A stretch of DNA of 64,000 nt from Mycobacterium sp. GA-0227b (GCF_001499855.1 NZ_LQIK01000023.1:62001-126000); one strand, 5' to 3'. Positions 10,630 to 20,610 are shown, numbered from the stretch's first letter. Notes: generated from the letters alone by a model not told the origin. Made by a program: numbers and translations.

Positions 10630-11462
10630 GGCAGGTAGTCGCGCTTGTAGCGGGTGAGCCCCTCCTGCATGACCGCCGCCACCATCTCGCCGTACTGGTT
10701 GAAGATCTTGCCCTGGCACAGCGAGCGGCCGCCCGACGCCGACGGCGACGACTGGTCGTAGAGCAGCCATTCGTCCGCGCGGAACTGGCGCATGAACCAC
10801 ATCGCGTGATCCAGCGAGGCCACCTGCAGATGCCGGCGTTTGTCGGCGTGATGCACCTGCGCCGAACCCAGCAGGGTGAGGTCGCTCATGTAGGCCAACG
10901 CGCAGATGTGCAGCACGTAGTCGTCGGGCAGCGGGTCCCGGTGCCTGAACCACACCTGCTGCTGAGAAGCCTTGCCGGGCAGCAGCGTCATCTTCTCCTG
11001 CGGAACAATGCGGACGTCCCACTCGGCGAACTGGTTGAAGCCCGCGTCGTCGAACGCCTTGATCTCGGTCAGCCCCGGGCAGTCGTCGGGCGGCGGCGCC
11101 ACGGGCATCGCGTCCTGGTGCTCGATTCCGCTCTGGTCGGTCTGGAAGGACGCCGACATCGAGAAGATCGTCTCGCCGTGCTGAATGGCGTTGACGCGGC
11201 GGGTGATGAAGGAGCCGCCGTCGCGCAGCCGCTCGACGATGTACACCGTGGTCGCCTTGGCATCGCCCGGCCGAAGGAAGTATCCGTGCAACGAATGCAC
11301 CTGGAACTTCGGATCGACCGTGCGGACCGCCGAAACCAGTGACTGACCGGCGACGTGTCCGCCGAAAGTCCGTTGCAGGAAACCGGATTCGGGGCTGAAG
11401 ACGCTGCCACGGTAGATGTTGACCTCGAGCTGCTCGAGGTCGAGGATCTGTTCGATCGCCAT
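10626..11462 (-). CDS. tesB: Acyl-CoA thioesterase II (TesB family)
   Basis: Hydrolyses acyl-CoA to free acid and CoA. The 278-residue sequence is a double-hotdog protein: [17 protein letters not shown] and [11 protein letters not shown] lie in the first half, and [37 protein letters not shown] in the second, all characteristic of TesB. Length is normal. It is located between pdxS (10 bases upstream) and pdxT (4-base overlap). No biochemical link to vitamin B6 synthesis is evident; the arrangement is conserved in mycobacteria. Confidence 0.93.
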   Translation of the reverse strand: MAIEQILDLEQLEVNIYRGSVFSPESGFLQRTFGGHVAGQSLVSAVRTVDPKFQVHSLHGYFLRPGDAKATTVYIVERLRDGGSFITRRVNAIQHGETIFSMSASFQTDQSGIEHQDAMPVAPPPDDCPGLTEIKAFDDAGFNQFAEWDVRIVPQEKMTLLPGKASQQQVWFRHRDPLPDDYVLHICALAYMSDLTLLGSAQVHHADKRRHLQVASLDHAMWFMRQFRADEWLLYDQSSPSASGGRSLCQGKIFNQYGEMVAAVMQEGLTRYKRDYLP

Positions 11463-11472
11463 CTAGGAAGTC

Positions 11473-12384
11473 TTACCAGCCTCGCTCCGCGAGCCGGTGT
11501 GGGGCTGCGACGTCCTCGACGTTGATGCCCACCATGGGTTCGCCCAGGCCGCGCGACACCTTGGCCAGCACGTCGGCGTCGTCGTAGAACGTGGTCGCTT
11601 TGACGATTGCGGCGGCGCGCGCGGCGGGGTCACCGGATTTGAAGATGCCCGAGCCGACGAACACGCCCTCGGCGCCCAGTTGCATCATCATCGCCGCGTC
11701 GGCCGGAGTCGCGATGCCGCCCGCGGTGAACAGCGTCACCGGCAGCTTGCCGGCCCGCGCCACCTCGACGACGAGGTCGTAGGGCGCCTGCAGTTCCTTT
11801 GCCGCGACGTACAACTCGTCTTCGGACAACGACGTCAGCCGGCGGATCTCGCCGCCGATCTGGCGCATATGCGTGGTCGCGTTGGACACGTCGCCGGTGC
11901 CGGCCTCGCCCTTGGAGCGGATCATCGCCGCACCCTCGGTGATGCGCCGTAGCGCTTCGCCCAGGTTGGTCGCACCGCACACGAACGGCACGGTGAACTT
12001 CCACTTGTCGATGTGATGGGTGTAGTCGGCGGGGGTGAGCACCTCGGACTCGTCGATGTAGTCGACGCCGAGGCTCTGCAGGATCTGGGCCTCCACGAAG
12101 TGGCCGATACGAACCTTGGCCATCACCGGGATGGTGACCGCGGAGATGATGCCCTCGATGAGATCGGGATCGCTCATCCGCGCGACGCCGCCCTGGGCGC
12201 GGATGTCGGCGGGCACCCGTTCGAGCGCCATGACCGCCACCGCACCGGCGCCCTCGGCGATGCGCGCCTGCTCCGGGGTGACGACGTCCATGATGACGCC
12301 GCCCTTGAGCATCTCCGCCATGCCGCGCTTCACCCGGGCGGTTCCGGTCTGGGTCACCGACCCATTGTTAGGTGCGGTATCCAC
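11473..12384 (-). CDS. pdxS: Pyridoxal 5'-phosphate synthase PdxS
   Basis: PdxS builds pyridoxal phosphate from ribose 5-phosphate, glyceraldehyde 3-phosphate and ammonia from PdxT. The 303-residue (beta/alpha)8 protein has [17 protein letters not shown] near the N-terminus, the active-site strand [21 protein letters not shown], and the phosphate-binding [27 protein letters not shown]. The GTG at 12384 has a near-perfect GGAGGAG six bases before it, which decides the start over the longer in-frame reading. Confidence 0.97.
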   Translation of the reverse strand: MDTAPNNGSVTQTGTARVKRGMAEMLKGGVIMDVVTPEQARIAEGAGAVAVMALERVPADIRAQGGVARMSDPDLIEGIISAVTIPVMAKVRIGHFVEAQILQSLGVDYIDESEVLTPADYTHHIDKWKFTVPFVCGATNLGEALRRITEGAAMIRSKGEAGTGDVSNATTHMRQIGGEIRRLTSLSEDELYVAAKELQAPYDLVVEVARAGKLPVTLFTAGGIATPADAAMMMQLGAEGVFVGSGIFKSGDPAARAAAIVKATTFYDDADVLAKVSRGLGEPMVGINVEDVAAPHRLAERGW

Positions 12385-12450
12385 TGCTATCTCCTCCGAA
12401 TCGCTACTGATCCAGTCTAAACGCGGTCGCAAATGTATTGATTCCGCAAG

Positions 12451-12957
12451 TCAGCGGATCGATTGCAACTGCTGGCGCGGACCGCCCCCGCGCGCGTCGG
12501 CGAACGCATTGGCGTCTTTCAGCAGTTCGCCGAGTTGCAGCGGGTAGACGGTTTCGCCATTGGCGACCAGCTCTTGGATCATTGTCTCATCACACCAGCG
12601 GTGGCCGTGAATCGTGCGCCGTTCCAGGGCGGTGTGGCCTCCCGTCGTCGGCTCGAACCGGATGGTGCGGTGCACGAAGAACAACTCTTCGCTGCGGATC
12701 ACGGCGCCATCGAACTCGAACACCGCTTGACGCCGCCACAGCGGCCCGACGAGGTCGGCGGCGGCCACCTGTAAGCCGGTCTCCTCCCCGATCTCTCGCG
12801 CCGCGGCATCGGCCAGGCTCTCCCCCGGCTCCACCGCGCCACCGACGGTGAACCACCAGCGCGGGGCGTCGACCATCGAAGGATCCGAGCCACTGAGCAG
12901 CAGCACCGCGCCGGCCTCATCGAGCAGCACCACCCGCGCCGACGTGCGCCAGCTCAC
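12451..12957 (-). CDS. NUDIX hydrolase
   Basis: The 168-residue protein contains a NUDIX box in GGAVEPGESLADAAAREIGEETGLQ, split here as GAVEPGE followed by REIGEETGL; the glutamates of REIGEE bind the metal. Such enzymes hydrolyse nucleoside diphosphate-linked compounds; the substrate is unknown. Its GTG overlaps the preceding membrane-anchored ORF by 4 bases. I recall the M. tuberculosis equivalent, Rv2609c, as a single membrane protein with a MutT signature, so here the two parts may be separate subunits. Confidence 0.85.
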   Translation of the reverse strand: MSWRTSARVVLLDEAGAVLLLSGSDPSMVDAPRWWFTVGGAVEPGESLADAAAREIGEETGLQVAAADLVGPLWRRQAVFEFDGAVIRSEELFFVHRTIRFEPTTGGHTALERRTIHGHRWCDETMIQELVANGETVYPLQLGELLKDANAFADARGGGPRQQLQSIR

Positions 12958-13481
12958 CGGCGGCCGACCTCCGGTGCCGTTTCGGGCCGCTCGACGATCT
13001 CGAAATACGTTGGCAGCGCCGCGGTTCCGCCGAGCCGCAAGATCCGCACCGCACGTCGCTCGCGCAGCGCAAGGGTGTCGCGCACCGCATCGTTGTGAAA
13101 GCGGCGGGCCAGCACCACCCGCGCTTCCGCGTCGGCCAGTTCGGTGATCAGCGGCTGCGGCAGCGACGCCGGGTCCACGATCGCCAGGGCAGCCGACAGT
13201 TCGTTCTCGGCGGCCTCCCGCGCAGCCCGCGGGGCCCGCTCGGCCGCGTCGGCCAGTACCGCCAGCCGCTTCCCTTCCGAACCGTCCCCGTAGGCGTCGA
13301 CGGCGACCGCCCGGGCGACGACGGCACGGCGGGCCAATGCGCCGTCGAGCGCCTGCCAGGACAGGTCGTAACGGACATGCAGCCGGTCCAGCCGGTTGGC
13401 GGTCTGCAACGCCCACCCGCCGATAGCCAGGATGACGACGAGCAGCACCGCGAGCGTGATCACCACGATCCAGGTGATCAC
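12954..13481 (-). CDS. Membrane-anchored protein, LemA-like helical domain
   Basis: One N-terminal membrane helix (residues about 3-25) precedes a long helical region with heptad-like spacing (ANRLDRLHVRYDLSWQALDGALARRA, then VLADAAERAPRAAREAAENELSAAL). This layout resembles LemA-family proteins, but similarity is weak and I do not assign the family firmly. The C-terminal 40 residues are Arg-rich and end at the NUDIX start. The gene overlaps both neighbours by 4 bases, pimA upstream and NUDIX downstream, indicating coupled translation. Confidence 0.75.
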   Translation of the reverse strand: MITWIVVITLAVLLVVILAIGGWALQTANRLDRLHVRYDLSWQALDGALARRAVVARAVAVDAYGDGSEGKRLAVLADAAERAPRAAREAAENELSAALAIVDPASLPQPLITELADAEARVVLARRFHNDAVRDTLALRERRAVRILRLGGTAALPTYFEIVERPETAPEVGRR

Positions 13482-14680
13482 CGGACGCCTCCGGTCGCCT
13501 TCCCTGTCCTCGCCGTCCGCGCTGCCCTCGCGGCCTTGGCGCTGCTGCCACTGTCACCGCCGGCCACCCTCACCTTGGCTCCCGACCCGGAGACGGTCTC
13601 GTACACCCGCATGATCTGCCGGGCCACCACCGACCAGTCGTAGCGTCGGACCGCTTTCGTTGCGGCCTCGATGTAGCGCTCGCGCAGCCCATCGTCGGCC
13701 AGCACTTCGATCAGCCCGTCGGCCAATGCCGACGCATCGTCGACCGGGACCAGGCGCCCGGCCACCCCGTCGGCGAGTACCCGCCGAAACGCGTCAAGGT
13801 CGCTGGCCACCACCGCAGTGCCCGCCGCCATCGCCTCGACGAGGACGATGCCGAAACTCTCACCGCCGGTGTGCGGCGCGCAGTACACGTCGGCGCTGCG
13901 CATCGCCGAGGCCTTGGCCGCATCGTCGACCTGACCGAGAAAGCGTAGATGGGTGACCAGGTCACCGGCATCGTCGCGCAGCTCGTCCTCGTCACCGCGG
14001 CCGACGACCAGGACCTCGACGTCGGGGAACCGCTTCACCAGCTTCGGCAGCGCGCGAAGCAGCACGGCCATGCCCTTGCGGGGTTCGTCGAAGCGGCCTA
14101 GAAACAGCACCGATTTGCCCGCACGCGGGTAGCCGTCGAGCAGCGGCGCGGACGCGAACGACGCCACGTCGACCCCGTTAGGGATCTCGACCGCGTCACT
14201 GCCCAACGCCTCCATCTGCCAGCGCCGAGCGAGGTCCGACACCGCGATGCGGCCGACGATCTTCTCGTGCATGGGCCGCAGGATCGGCTCGAACACGGTG
14301 AGCGTCAACGATTTCGTCGTCGAGGTGTGGAACGTCGCGACGATCGGGCCCTCGGCGATGTTGAGCGCAAGCATCGACAGGCTCGGCGCGTTGGGCTCGT
14401 GCAGATGCAGCACATCGAAGTCGCCGTCGGCCAACCACCGCTTGACCATGCGATGCGTGGCGGGCCCGAACCGCAGCCGCGCGACCGATCCGTTGTACGG
14501 GATCGGCACGGCCTTGCCGCCCGAAATCACGTAGTCGGGCAACGCCATTCCCGGCGAGGAGGGCGCGAGCACGCTGACGTCGTGGCCGCGGTCGTGCATC
14601 ACCGCGGCGAGCTGAAGCACATGCGACTGCACGCCGCCGGGCACGTCGAACGAATAAGGGCAGACCATGCCGATGCGCAC
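13478..14680 (-). CDS. pimA: Phosphatidyl-myo-inositol mannosyltransferase PimA
   Basis: PimA transfers the first mannose from GDP-mannose to phosphatidylinositol on the inner face of the membrane, starting PIM, LM and LAM synthesis. The 400-residue GT4 (GT-B fold) protein starts VRIGMVCPYSFDVPGGVQSH, has the lipid-proximal TFHTSTTK region, and ends with the donor-binding GGESFGIVLVEAMAAG. The C-terminal tail after about 375 is Ala/Arg/Gly-rich, making it about 20 residues longer than the M. tuberculosis protein. Its GTG shares one base with the patA stop. Confidence 0.96.
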   Translation of the reverse strand: MRIGMVCPYSFDVPGGVQSHVLQLAAVMHDRGHDVSVLAPSSPGMALPDYVISGGKAVPIPYNGSVARLRFGPATHRMVKRWLADGDFDVLHLHEPNAPSLSMLALNIAEGPIVATFHTSTTKSLTLTVFEPILRPMHEKIVGRIAVSDLARRWQMEALGSDAVEIPNGVDVASFASAPLLDGYPRAGKSVLFLGRFDEPRKGMAVLLRALPKLVKRFPDVEVLVVGRGDEDELRDDAGDLVTHLRFLGQVDDAAKASAMRSADVYCAPHTGGESFGIVLVEAMAAGTAVVASDLDAFRRVLADGVAGRLVPVDDASALADGLIEVLADDGLRERYIEAATKAVRRYDWSVVARQIMRVYETVSGSGAKVRVAGGDSGSSAKAARAARTARTGKATGGVR

Positions 14681-15618
14681 TAGCCGGCCTCCAGTTTCGC
14701 GCGCCGGGCCGCGGGCAGGTCGGCCAGCCACTGCGGTTGCATCATGTGCCAGTCGGCCGGGTGCGCGGCGATGTTGCGGGCGAACCGGTCCGCCAGCGCC
14801 TGGGTGAGGACGGTGACGTCGCCGGAGGACGTGTCGACTTCGGGATACACCCGCATGCCCCAGCCGTCGCGCTCGTACCAGCAGTGCACCGGAAACAGCG
14901 CCGCGCCGGTGGCGATGGCGAGCTTGGCCGGGCCCGCCGGCATACGGGTCGGCTCACCGAAGAAGTTCACCTGCACCCCGCTGCGGCTCAGGTCGCGGTC
15001 GGCCATCAAGCAGACGGGCCTGTTGTCGCGCAGGCGGTCGGCGAGCACCTCGAACGGCGGGCGGTCACCACCGGTCAGCGGAACGACCTCGAAGCCGAGG
15101 CCTTCCCGGTACGCGACGAACCGGTTGTACAGCGACTCCGGCTTGAGCCGTTCGGCGACAGTGGTGAAGGTGCCGTAGTTCTGCGCCAGCCACACCCCGG
15201 CCATGTCCCAGTTACCGCTGTGCGGCAATGCCAGGACCGCACCGCGGCCTGCGTCCAGGGCGGCCCACAGGCGCTCGATATCGTCCACGACGAGTTCGCG
15301 GCCGAGCGCCTCATGGTCCATCGTCGGCAACCGAAACGCCTCCCGCCAGTATCGGGCGTACGAGGCCAGCGAATCACGAATCAGCGCGTCAGGCACCTGT
15401 TCGGGTGGTACGCCGATGACACGGGCCAGGTTCTTGCGCAATTGAGCCGGCCCGCCTCCGCGCGCCGCGTAGAGCGCCCCGGCGTCGAAAGCGTTGCGCG
15501 CCACGAATTCCGGCATCGCCCGGACCAGCCGCCAGCCCGCGGCGTACCCCCAGTCGGTGATCCAGCCACCCAACGGGTTAGCGAATACCGCCGTCGGCCC
15601 GGAGGGTGTGCTGGTCAC
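14680..15618 (-). CDS. patA: Phosphatidylinositol mannoside acyltransferase PatA
   Basis: PatA acylates the mannose of PIM1/PIM2 from palmitoyl-CoA. The 312-residue protein belongs to the LPLAT/HtrB-like acyltransferases: the catalytic motif is in LPHSGNWDMAG, with MADRDLSRSGVQVNFFGEPTRMPAGPA-type acceptor-binding sequence following in the middle of the protein. An N-terminal amphipathic region likely associates with the membrane. The GTG at 15618 overlaps pgsA by 4 bases. Position between pgsA and pimA makes the assignment firm. Confidence 0.94.
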   Translation of the reverse strand: MTSTPSGPTAVFANPLGGWITDWGYAAGWRLVRAMPEFVARNAFDAGALYAARGGGPAQLRKNLARVIGVPPEQVPDALIRDSLASYARYWREAFRLPTMDHEALGRELVVDDIERLWAALDAGRGAVLALPHSGNWDMAGVWLAQNYGTFTTVAERLKPESLYNRFVAYREGLGFEVVPLTGGDRPPFEVLADRLRDNRPVCLMADRDLSRSGVQVNFFGEPTRMPAGPAKLAIATGAALFPVHCWYERDGWGMRVYPEVDTSSGDVTVLTQALADRFARNIAAHPADWHMMQPQWLADLPAARRAKLEAG

Positions 15619-16289
15619 GGTTCGTTCGCCTCGGTCTCGTCCTCGGTGCCCGACCCGCCGGGCTTGGTGATCTTGTCCATCGCGCCCGGCGACGTACGCA
15701 CGCTGTGCACCCGCTGGCCCAGCGTGACCAGGCTGGTCACCGCGAGCGTCCACATCGCGACGTGCAGCAGCCACACCACGCCGAACAACCCGGACAGCCC
15801 GGCCCCGACCAGCACGATGATCAGCCGCTCCGGTCGCTCGATCAAACCGCCCTCCGCGGACAGTCCGCTGGCTTCGGCGCGCGCCTTGATGTAGGAGATG
15901 ACTTGCGACGTCACCAGGCAGATCGCCGTCGCGACCACCAGCGACGTGCTCCGCAGTCCGAAGGCGGCCCACCACAGCAGTCCGCAGAAGATGGCGCCGT
16001 CGCTGATCCGGTCGCAGGTGGCGTCCAATACGGCGCCGAAACGGGTGCCACCACCACGCTGACGGGCCATCGCGCCGTCGAGCATGTCGGCGAGTACGAA
16101 GAACCACACGGCGACCGAGCCCCACCACAGCTGGCCGATCGGGTACAGCGTCAGCGCGCCCAGCACCGAACCCGCGGTGCCCAGGATCGTGATGCTGTCG
16201 GGTGTGAATCCGGCCCGTAGTGCGCCTTTGGCGATGGGCGTGCTGAGCTTCTCGTACGCCGCGCGCGTCATCAGGTAGAAGTTGCTCAC
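15615..16289 (-). CDS. pgsA: Phosphatidylinositol (phosphate) synthase, CDP-alcohol phosphatidyltransferase
   Basis: Makes the phosphatidylinositol core of PIMs from CDP-diacylglycerol and inositol phosphate. The 224-residue membrane protein has about six helices and the family signature DG-x2-AR-x8-G-x3-D-x3-D, seen as DGAMAR, then G-AVL-D-ATC-D. The GTG at 16289 ([15 protein letters not shown]) matches the M. tuberculosis PgsA1 N-terminus and overlaps the HIT gene by 4 bases; an upstream in-frame start at 16304 is less likely. Confidence 0.95.
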   Translation of the reverse strand: MSNFYLMTRAAYEKLSTPIAKGALRAGFTPDSITILGTAGSVLGALTLYPIGQLWWGSVAVWFFVLADMLDGAMARQRGGGTRFGAVLDATCDRISDGAIFCGLLWWAAFGLRSTSLVVATAICLVTSQVISYIKARAEASGLSAEGGLIERPERLIIVLVGAGLSGLFGVVWLLHVAMWTLAVTSLVTLGQRVHSVRTSPGAMDKITKPGGSGTEDETEANEP

Positions 16290-16858
16290 CGCTGTTTCGC
16301 CCACTCCGTCGCCAGCAGTTCACGGGTCTCGCGCAGCAACTGCGGCACCGCTTTCGAGCCGCCGATGATCGTGATGAAGTTCGCGTCCCCGCTCCAGCGC
16401 GGGACCACGTGCATGTGTAGATGGTCGGCGAGCGAGCCGCCCGCCGACTGACCCAGGTTGAGCCCGACGTTGAAGCCGTGCGGCCGGGAAACCGACTTGA
16501 TCACCCGAATCAGTTTCTGCGTGAACGAGATCAGCTCAAAACTCTCATCGGGGTTGAGGTCCTCCAGCTCGGAGACCCGCCGGTAGGGCACCACCATCGA
16601 GTGCCCCGGGTTGTAGGGGTACAGGTTGAGCACGATGTAGACAGACTCACCGCGCGCGACGACCAGGCCTTCCTCGTCGGGCATCGTGGGGATGTCGGTG
16701 AACGGCTGGGTGGATTTCCCTGATCCCGCCGATCCGGCCTTCATCGGCGACTCGGCGATGTAGCTCATCCGGTGTGGTGTCCACAGCCGTTGCAGGTGGT
16801 CGGGTTCACCGACGCCGCGGTCGATTATGGTCCGCTCTTCGCGTTCTTCGCGGCTCAC
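16286..16858 (-). CDS. HIT-domain protein (ApaH/AP4A phosphorylase-like)
   Basis: The 190-residue protein carries the histidine triad [10 protein letters not shown] near 148-157 and an upstream [13 protein letters not shown] segment. These fit the mycobacterial HIT proteins related to diadenosine tetraphosphate phosphorylase or hydrolase; the activity is inferred, not proved. The N-terminal 30 residues include [11 protein letters not shown], common to this subgroup. It overlaps thrS upstream and pgsA downstream by 4 bases each, so it is the second gene of the PIM run. Confidence 0.92.
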   Translation of the reverse strand: MSREEREERTIIDRGVGEPDHLQRLWTPHRMSYIAESPMKAGSAGSGKSTQPFTDIPTMPDEEGLVVARGESVYIVLNLYPYNPGHSMVVPYRRVSELEDLNPDESFELISFTQKLIRVIKSVSRPHGFNVGLNLGQSAGGSLADHLHMHVVPRWSGDANFITIIGGSKAVPQLLRETRELLATEWAKQR

Positions 16859-18909
16859 TTCGACGCGCCCACCTCGAGCAGTTCTGCGGTGGGAGCGGCG
16901 TTCTGCCGGCTCGCGATCCAGTCGGCGATCGCGGCGACGGCCTCCTCTCGCGGCACGCCGTTGAGCTGGCTGCGGTCACCGAAGCGGAAGCTGACGGCGT
17001 CGGCCTCGACGTCGCGGTCCCCCGCCACCAACATGAACGGCACCTTCTGGTTGGTGTGGTTGACGATCTTCTTGGCCATCCGGTCGTCGCTGGCGTCCAC
17101 CTCGGCCCGGATACCTTTCATCTTCAGTTGTGTCGCAAGGCCGTTCAGATACGGGACGTGGTCGTCGGCGACCGGGATGCCGACCACCTGCACGGGCGCC
17201 AACCAGGCGGGGAACGCACCGGCGTAGTGCTCGGTGAGGATTCCGAAGAAGCGCTCGATCGACCCGAACAACGCGCGGTGGATCATCACCGGCCGCTGCC
17301 GCGACCCGTCGGCCGCGGTGTACTCCAGCTCGAAGCGCTCCGGGAAATTGAAGTCCAGCTGGATCGTCGACATCTGCCAGCTGCGGCCGAGCGCGTCTTT
17401 GACCTGTACGGAGATCTTGGGGCCGTAGAAGGCCGCGCCGCCGGGGTCGGGCACGAGCTCCAGTCCCGACGCGGCACCCACCTCGGCCAGCACGTTGGTG
17501 GCCTCCTCCCACAGCTCGTCGGAGCCGACGAACTTCTTGGGGTCTTTGGTCGAGAGCTCCAGGTGGAAGTCGGTCAGGCCGTAGTCGCCGAGCAGGTCGA
17601 GCACGAAGCGCAGCAGGGAGGCCAACTCGCCACGCATCTGGTCACGCGTGCAGTAGATGTGCGCATCGTCCATCGTCAGCCCGCGCACCCGGGTCAACCC
17701 GTGCACGACGCCCGACAGCTCGTAGCGGTAGACGGTGCCGAACTCGAAGAGCCGCAATGGAAGTTCGCGATACGACCGCCCGCGCGATCGGAAGATCAGG
17801 CAGTGCATCGGGCAGTTCATCGGCTTGAGGTAGTAATCCTGGCCAGGCTTGCGCACGGTGCCGTCGGGATTGAGCTCGGCGTCGAGGTGCATCGGCGGGA
17901 ACATGCCGTCGGCGTACCAGTCGAGGTGCCCGGAGATCTTGAACAGCTCCGCCTTGGTGATGTGCGGGGTGTTGACGAACTGGTAGCCGGCCTCGGTGTG
18001 CTTGCGTCGCGAATAATCCTCGAGCTCGCGGCGGATGATCCCGCCCTTGGGATGGAAAACCGCCAGCCCCGAACCGATCTCGTCTGGGAAGCTGAACAGG
18101 TCGAGTTCGGCGCCGAGCTTGCGGTGGTCGCGCCGCTGCGCCTCTTCGATGAACTCGAGGTGCTTGTCGAGGGCTTCCTGCGACTCCCACGCCGTGCCGT
18201 AGATGCGCTGCAGGCTCGCGTTGTCCTGATTGCCGCGCCAGTACGCCGCCGAACTACGGGTGAGTTTGAACGCCGGGATGTATTTCGTCGTCGGGATGTG
18301 CGGCCCGCGGCACAAATCGCCCCACTCCCGTTCGCGCGTGCGGGGATTGAGGTTGTCGTATGCGGTCAGCTCGTCGCCCCCGACCTCCATGACGTCGGGG
18401 TCGCCGGACTTGTCGTCGACCAGCTCGAGCTTGTAGGGCTCGTCGGCGAGTTCTTGGCGCGCTTGGTCTTTGGACTCGTAGACGCGCCGGGAGAACAGCT
18501 GGCCTTCCTTGACGATCTGGCGCATTCGCTTCTCCAGCGCGGCCAGGTCCTCGGGCGTGAACGCGCGTTCCACGTCGAAGTCGTAGTAGAACCCGTCGGT
18601 GATCGGCGGTCCGATGCCGAGCTTCGCCTCGGGAAACAGGTCCTGCACGGCTTGGGCCAGCACGTGGGCGGTCGAGTGCCGGATGACGCTGCGACCGTCG
18701 TCGGTGTCGGCGGCCACCGGAGTCACCTCGACGTCGGCGTCGGGTGCCCACGACAGGTCGTGTAACCGCCCCTCGGCGTCGCGGACCACCACGATCGCGT
18801 CGGGCGCCCCCCTACTCGGCAGCCCCGCCTCGCGGACCGCCTCGCCCGCGGTGGTCCCTGCAGCGACCCGGATCGGGGCTGCGGGGGCGGGGCGGGCGGC
18901 GGCGCTCAT
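16855..18909 (-). CDS. thrS: Threonyl-tRNA synthetase
   Basis: Charges tRNA-Thr. The 684-residue class II synthetase has an N-terminal TGS domain, an editing domain with the [10 protein letters not shown] motif, and the catalytic core with [19 protein letters not shown]-equivalent [28 protein letters not shown] and the C-terminal motif 3 [13 protein letters not shown]. The C-terminal anticodon-binding domain starts at about 570. Upstream space is only 64 bases and no T-box structure fits. It is first of a long run of overlapping genes including the PIM pathway. Confidence 0.97.
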   Translation of the reverse strand: MSAAARPAPAAPIRVAAGTTAGEAVREAGLPSRGAPDAIVVVRDAEGRLHDLSWAPDADVEVTPVAADTDDGRSVIRHSTAHVLAQAVQDLFPEAKLGIGPPITDGFYYDFDVERAFTPEDLAALEKRMRQIVKEGQLFSRRVYESKDQARQELADEPYKLELVDDKSGDPDVMEVGGDELTAYDNLNPRTREREWGDLCRGPHIPTTKYIPAFKLTRSSAAYWRGNQDNASLQRIYGTAWESQEALDKHLEFIEEAQRRDHRKLGAELDLFSFPDEIGSGLAVFHPKGGIIRRELEDYSRRKHTEAGYQFVNTPHITKAELFKISGHLDWYADGMFPPMHLDAELNPDGTVRKPGQDYYLKPMNCPMHCLIFRSRGRSYRELPLRLFEFGTVYRYELSGVVHGLTRVRGLTMDDAHIYCTRDQMRGELASLLRFVLDLLGDYGLTDFHLELSTKDPKKFVGSDELWEEATNVLAEVGAASGLELVPDPGGAAFYGPKISVQVKDALGRSWQMSTIQLDFNFPERFELEYTAADGSRQRPVMIHRALFGSIERFFGILTEHYAGAFPAWLAPVQVVGIPVADDHVPYLNGLATQLKMKGIRAEVDASDDRMAKKIVNHTNQKVPFMLVAGDRDVEADAVSFRFGDRSQLNGVPREEAVAAIADWIASRQNAAPTAELLEVGASK

Positions 18910-18973
18910 CGGGGGCTCTCCAGTTTCGTTGTCAACAGAGTCGAGGACGCGACCATGCTATCGGGGTGAGTCG

Positions 18974-19393
18974 TCAGTCTCCGATGCCGATCGGACTGTT
19001 CAGCCACTCGTGTTCGAACCCGACGAATTCGGCGGACCAGTCGAGTGCGCCCAGCAACCACAGTGTCAGCGCAACGACGAGCGCGGTGAACACGCCGCCG
19101 AGAATCTGCACGACGGCGTGCTGGCGGTGAAACCAGTCCATCACTTTGTCGTAACGCTCCTTGGCGTAGGCCAGCAGTCGTCGGGCCCAGTCGAACTCGG
19201 TGGCCAGGATGCCCAGCCCGATGAACACGATCGCCCACCCCGGCCCCGGATACGGGATGGCGAGGATGCCCGCGCCCAGCACGATCAGGCCCACGACCCC
19301 GACGACGATGCGGTAGACGAACTCCGCTCGGCGACGTTCGCGCAGCCGATCGCGCCAGCGTGCCCAGCGTCGTTTGACCTCGGGGCCGTTCAC
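18974..19393 (-). CDS. TIGR02611/PGPGW-family membrane protein
   Basis: The 139-residue protein has a charged N-terminus (RRWARWRDRLRERRR), two closely spaced membrane helices flanking AIPYPGPGWAIVFIGLGIL, and another helix at about 98-118. The PGPGW motif defines an actinobacterial family with no known function. Its ATG overlaps the thioesterase stop by 4 bases, and thrS begins 64 bases downstream on the same strand. The C-terminal 20 residues are acidic and probably extracytoplasmic or cytosolic; topology is not decided. Confidence 0.82.
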   Translation of the reverse strand: MNGPEVKRRWARWRDRLRERRRAEFVYRIVVGVVGLIVLGAGILAIPYPGPGWAIVFIGLGILATEFDWARRLLAYAKERYDKVMDWFHRQHAVVQILGGVFTALVVALTLWLLGALDWSAEFVGFEHEWLNSPIGIGD

Positions 19394-20019
19394 GGCTGCC
19401 CCGGCTTGAGCTTGACGAACAGCGCATGCGCTTCGGCGAGAACCGTGTCGGCGTCCAGCAGCCGCCCGGAGACGAAGATCTTGCGGCCCTCGATCCTGTC
19501 GATGCCGGCGACGACCTGGAACTGCTTTTCGACGTGTGCGATCTTGCGGTAGTCGACGTGCAGGAACGCGGTCCGCTGTGCCCTGCTGCCGCTCAGTTTG
19601 AACGCGGTGAAGCCGAGCAGCGAGTCGAACAGCATCGCGACCGCACCGCCGTGCGCGGCGCCGTTGCGGCCGAGGTGGAAGCGGCGGAACTCCGCGGTGC
19701 CGACGATGCGCCGGTCATCGGTGACGTGCACGTCCAGCGGCACCGCCAGGACGTTGCCGCGGTTCGGCAGGTCCATCCGCCGGCCGGAGGGCGAGGCCCA
19801 CTCGTCGGCGTAATAGGGCGCAAGCAGCTGCGACACCTTCTCGATCTGGTCCGCGGCTTCGGTGATCACCTCGTCGGGAGCGTCGGCCGCGCGCGCATGG
19901 TCCTGCAGCGTGCGGACGGCTTCGATGAAGCGTCCGTAGTCGGGTCCTCCGCGCTCGGTGGGGACGGGCGGATTGAAGCCCCCACCGGGCTCCGCCGCGA
20001 CAGGCTGCTCAAAGGTCAC
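19390..20019 (-). CDS. Hotdog-fold acyl-CoA thioesterase (PaaI-like)
   Basis: The 209-residue protein has the hotdog signature RNGAAHGGAVAMLFDSLLGF with the catalytic-type HGG and acidic Asp, and an N-terminal extension beginning near PGGGFNPPVPT, typical of mycobacterial PaaI-like thioesterases. It likely hydrolyses a CoA thioester; the substrate is unknown. The GTG at 20019 matches related N-termini, with an ATG at 20070 as an alternative. It overlaps the PGPGW gene by 4 bases and diverges from the DUF1990 gene. Confidence 0.82.
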   Translation of the reverse strand: MTFEQPVAAEPGGGFNPPVPTERGGPDYGRFIEAVRTLQDHARAADAPDEVITEAADQIEKVSQLLAPYYADEWASPSGRRMDLPNRGNVLAVPLDVHVTDDRRIVGTAEFRRFHLGRNGAAHGGAVAMLFDSLLGFTAFKLSGSRAQRTAFLHVDYRKIAHVEKQFQVVAGIDRIEGRKIFVSGRLLDADTVLAEAHALFVKLKPGQP

Positions 20020-20112
20020 CGGACCACCGTATTGCCTCGCTCGGTCGCCGGCCGCTCCGGCGTTGCTCATGGTCACCGCACGACGGTACGGCGACGATGA
20101 CAAGGTAGCCGG

Positions 20113-20610
20113 ATGAAGCTGAGCGATCTCGCCACGCTGCCGCTCACCTATCTTGAGGTGGGCGCCACCGCGCACGTGCTGCCGTCCGGGTATCACCACG
20201 TGCACAAGACCGCCGTCATCGGCCGCGGCCGAAGCCGCTTCGAGGAGGCCGCCGCGGCGGGCATGCGATGGGGCATGCTGCGCGGTGCCGGAGTACGCGT
20301 GGAAGCGACGACGGAAGTCGCGGAGGTCGGATCCGAAGTGATCGTGCACCTCGGTCCGATCGGGGCGCCGTGCCGCGTGGTGTACGTCGTCGACGAACCC
20401 GACCGTCGGGGGTTCGCTTACGGCACCCTGCCCGGCCACGCAGAGTCGGGCGAGGAGCTGTTCCTGGTGCGCTACGACCCGGCATCGGAGCAGGTGTCGG
20501 CCGTGGTGACGGCCTTTTCCCGGCACGCGACCTGGTGGAGTCGCCTGGGGTCGCCGGTGACGTCGCTGGTGCAGCGGGTCGTCACCGAGCGGTACCTGCG
20601 GGCGCTGTAA
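20113..20610 (+). CDS. DUF1990 family protein
   Basis: The 165-residue protein shows the DUF1990 pattern: LTYLEVGAT near the N-terminus, a central HHVHKTAVIGRGRSRFEEAAAAGMRWGMLRGAGV block, and the C-terminal GHAESGEELFLVRYD followed by FSRHATWWSRLGSPVTSLVQ. It is soluble and has no signal peptide. Function is unknown; the family is often compared with START/SRPBCC-like folds. The start is an ATG with weak ribosome-binding sequence, close to the divergent thioesterase promoter. Confidence 0.85.
   Translation: MKLSDLATLPLTYLEVGATAHVLPSGYHHVHKTAVIGRGRSRFEEAAAAGMRWGMLRGAGVRVEATTEVAEVGSEVIVHLGPIGAPCRVVYVVDEPDRRGFAYGTLPGHAESGEELFLVRYDPASEQVSAVVTAFSRHATWWSRLGSPVTSLVQRVVTERYLRAL

Noticed and set aside
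16774-18765. A 663-codon rightward reading opposite thrS
   Set aside because: It is the antisense shadow of a well-defined synthetase; long open antisense frames are expected at this GC content.
18910-18973. T-box leader before thrS
   Set aside because: Only 64 bases separate the genes and no specifier or antiterminator sequence is visible.
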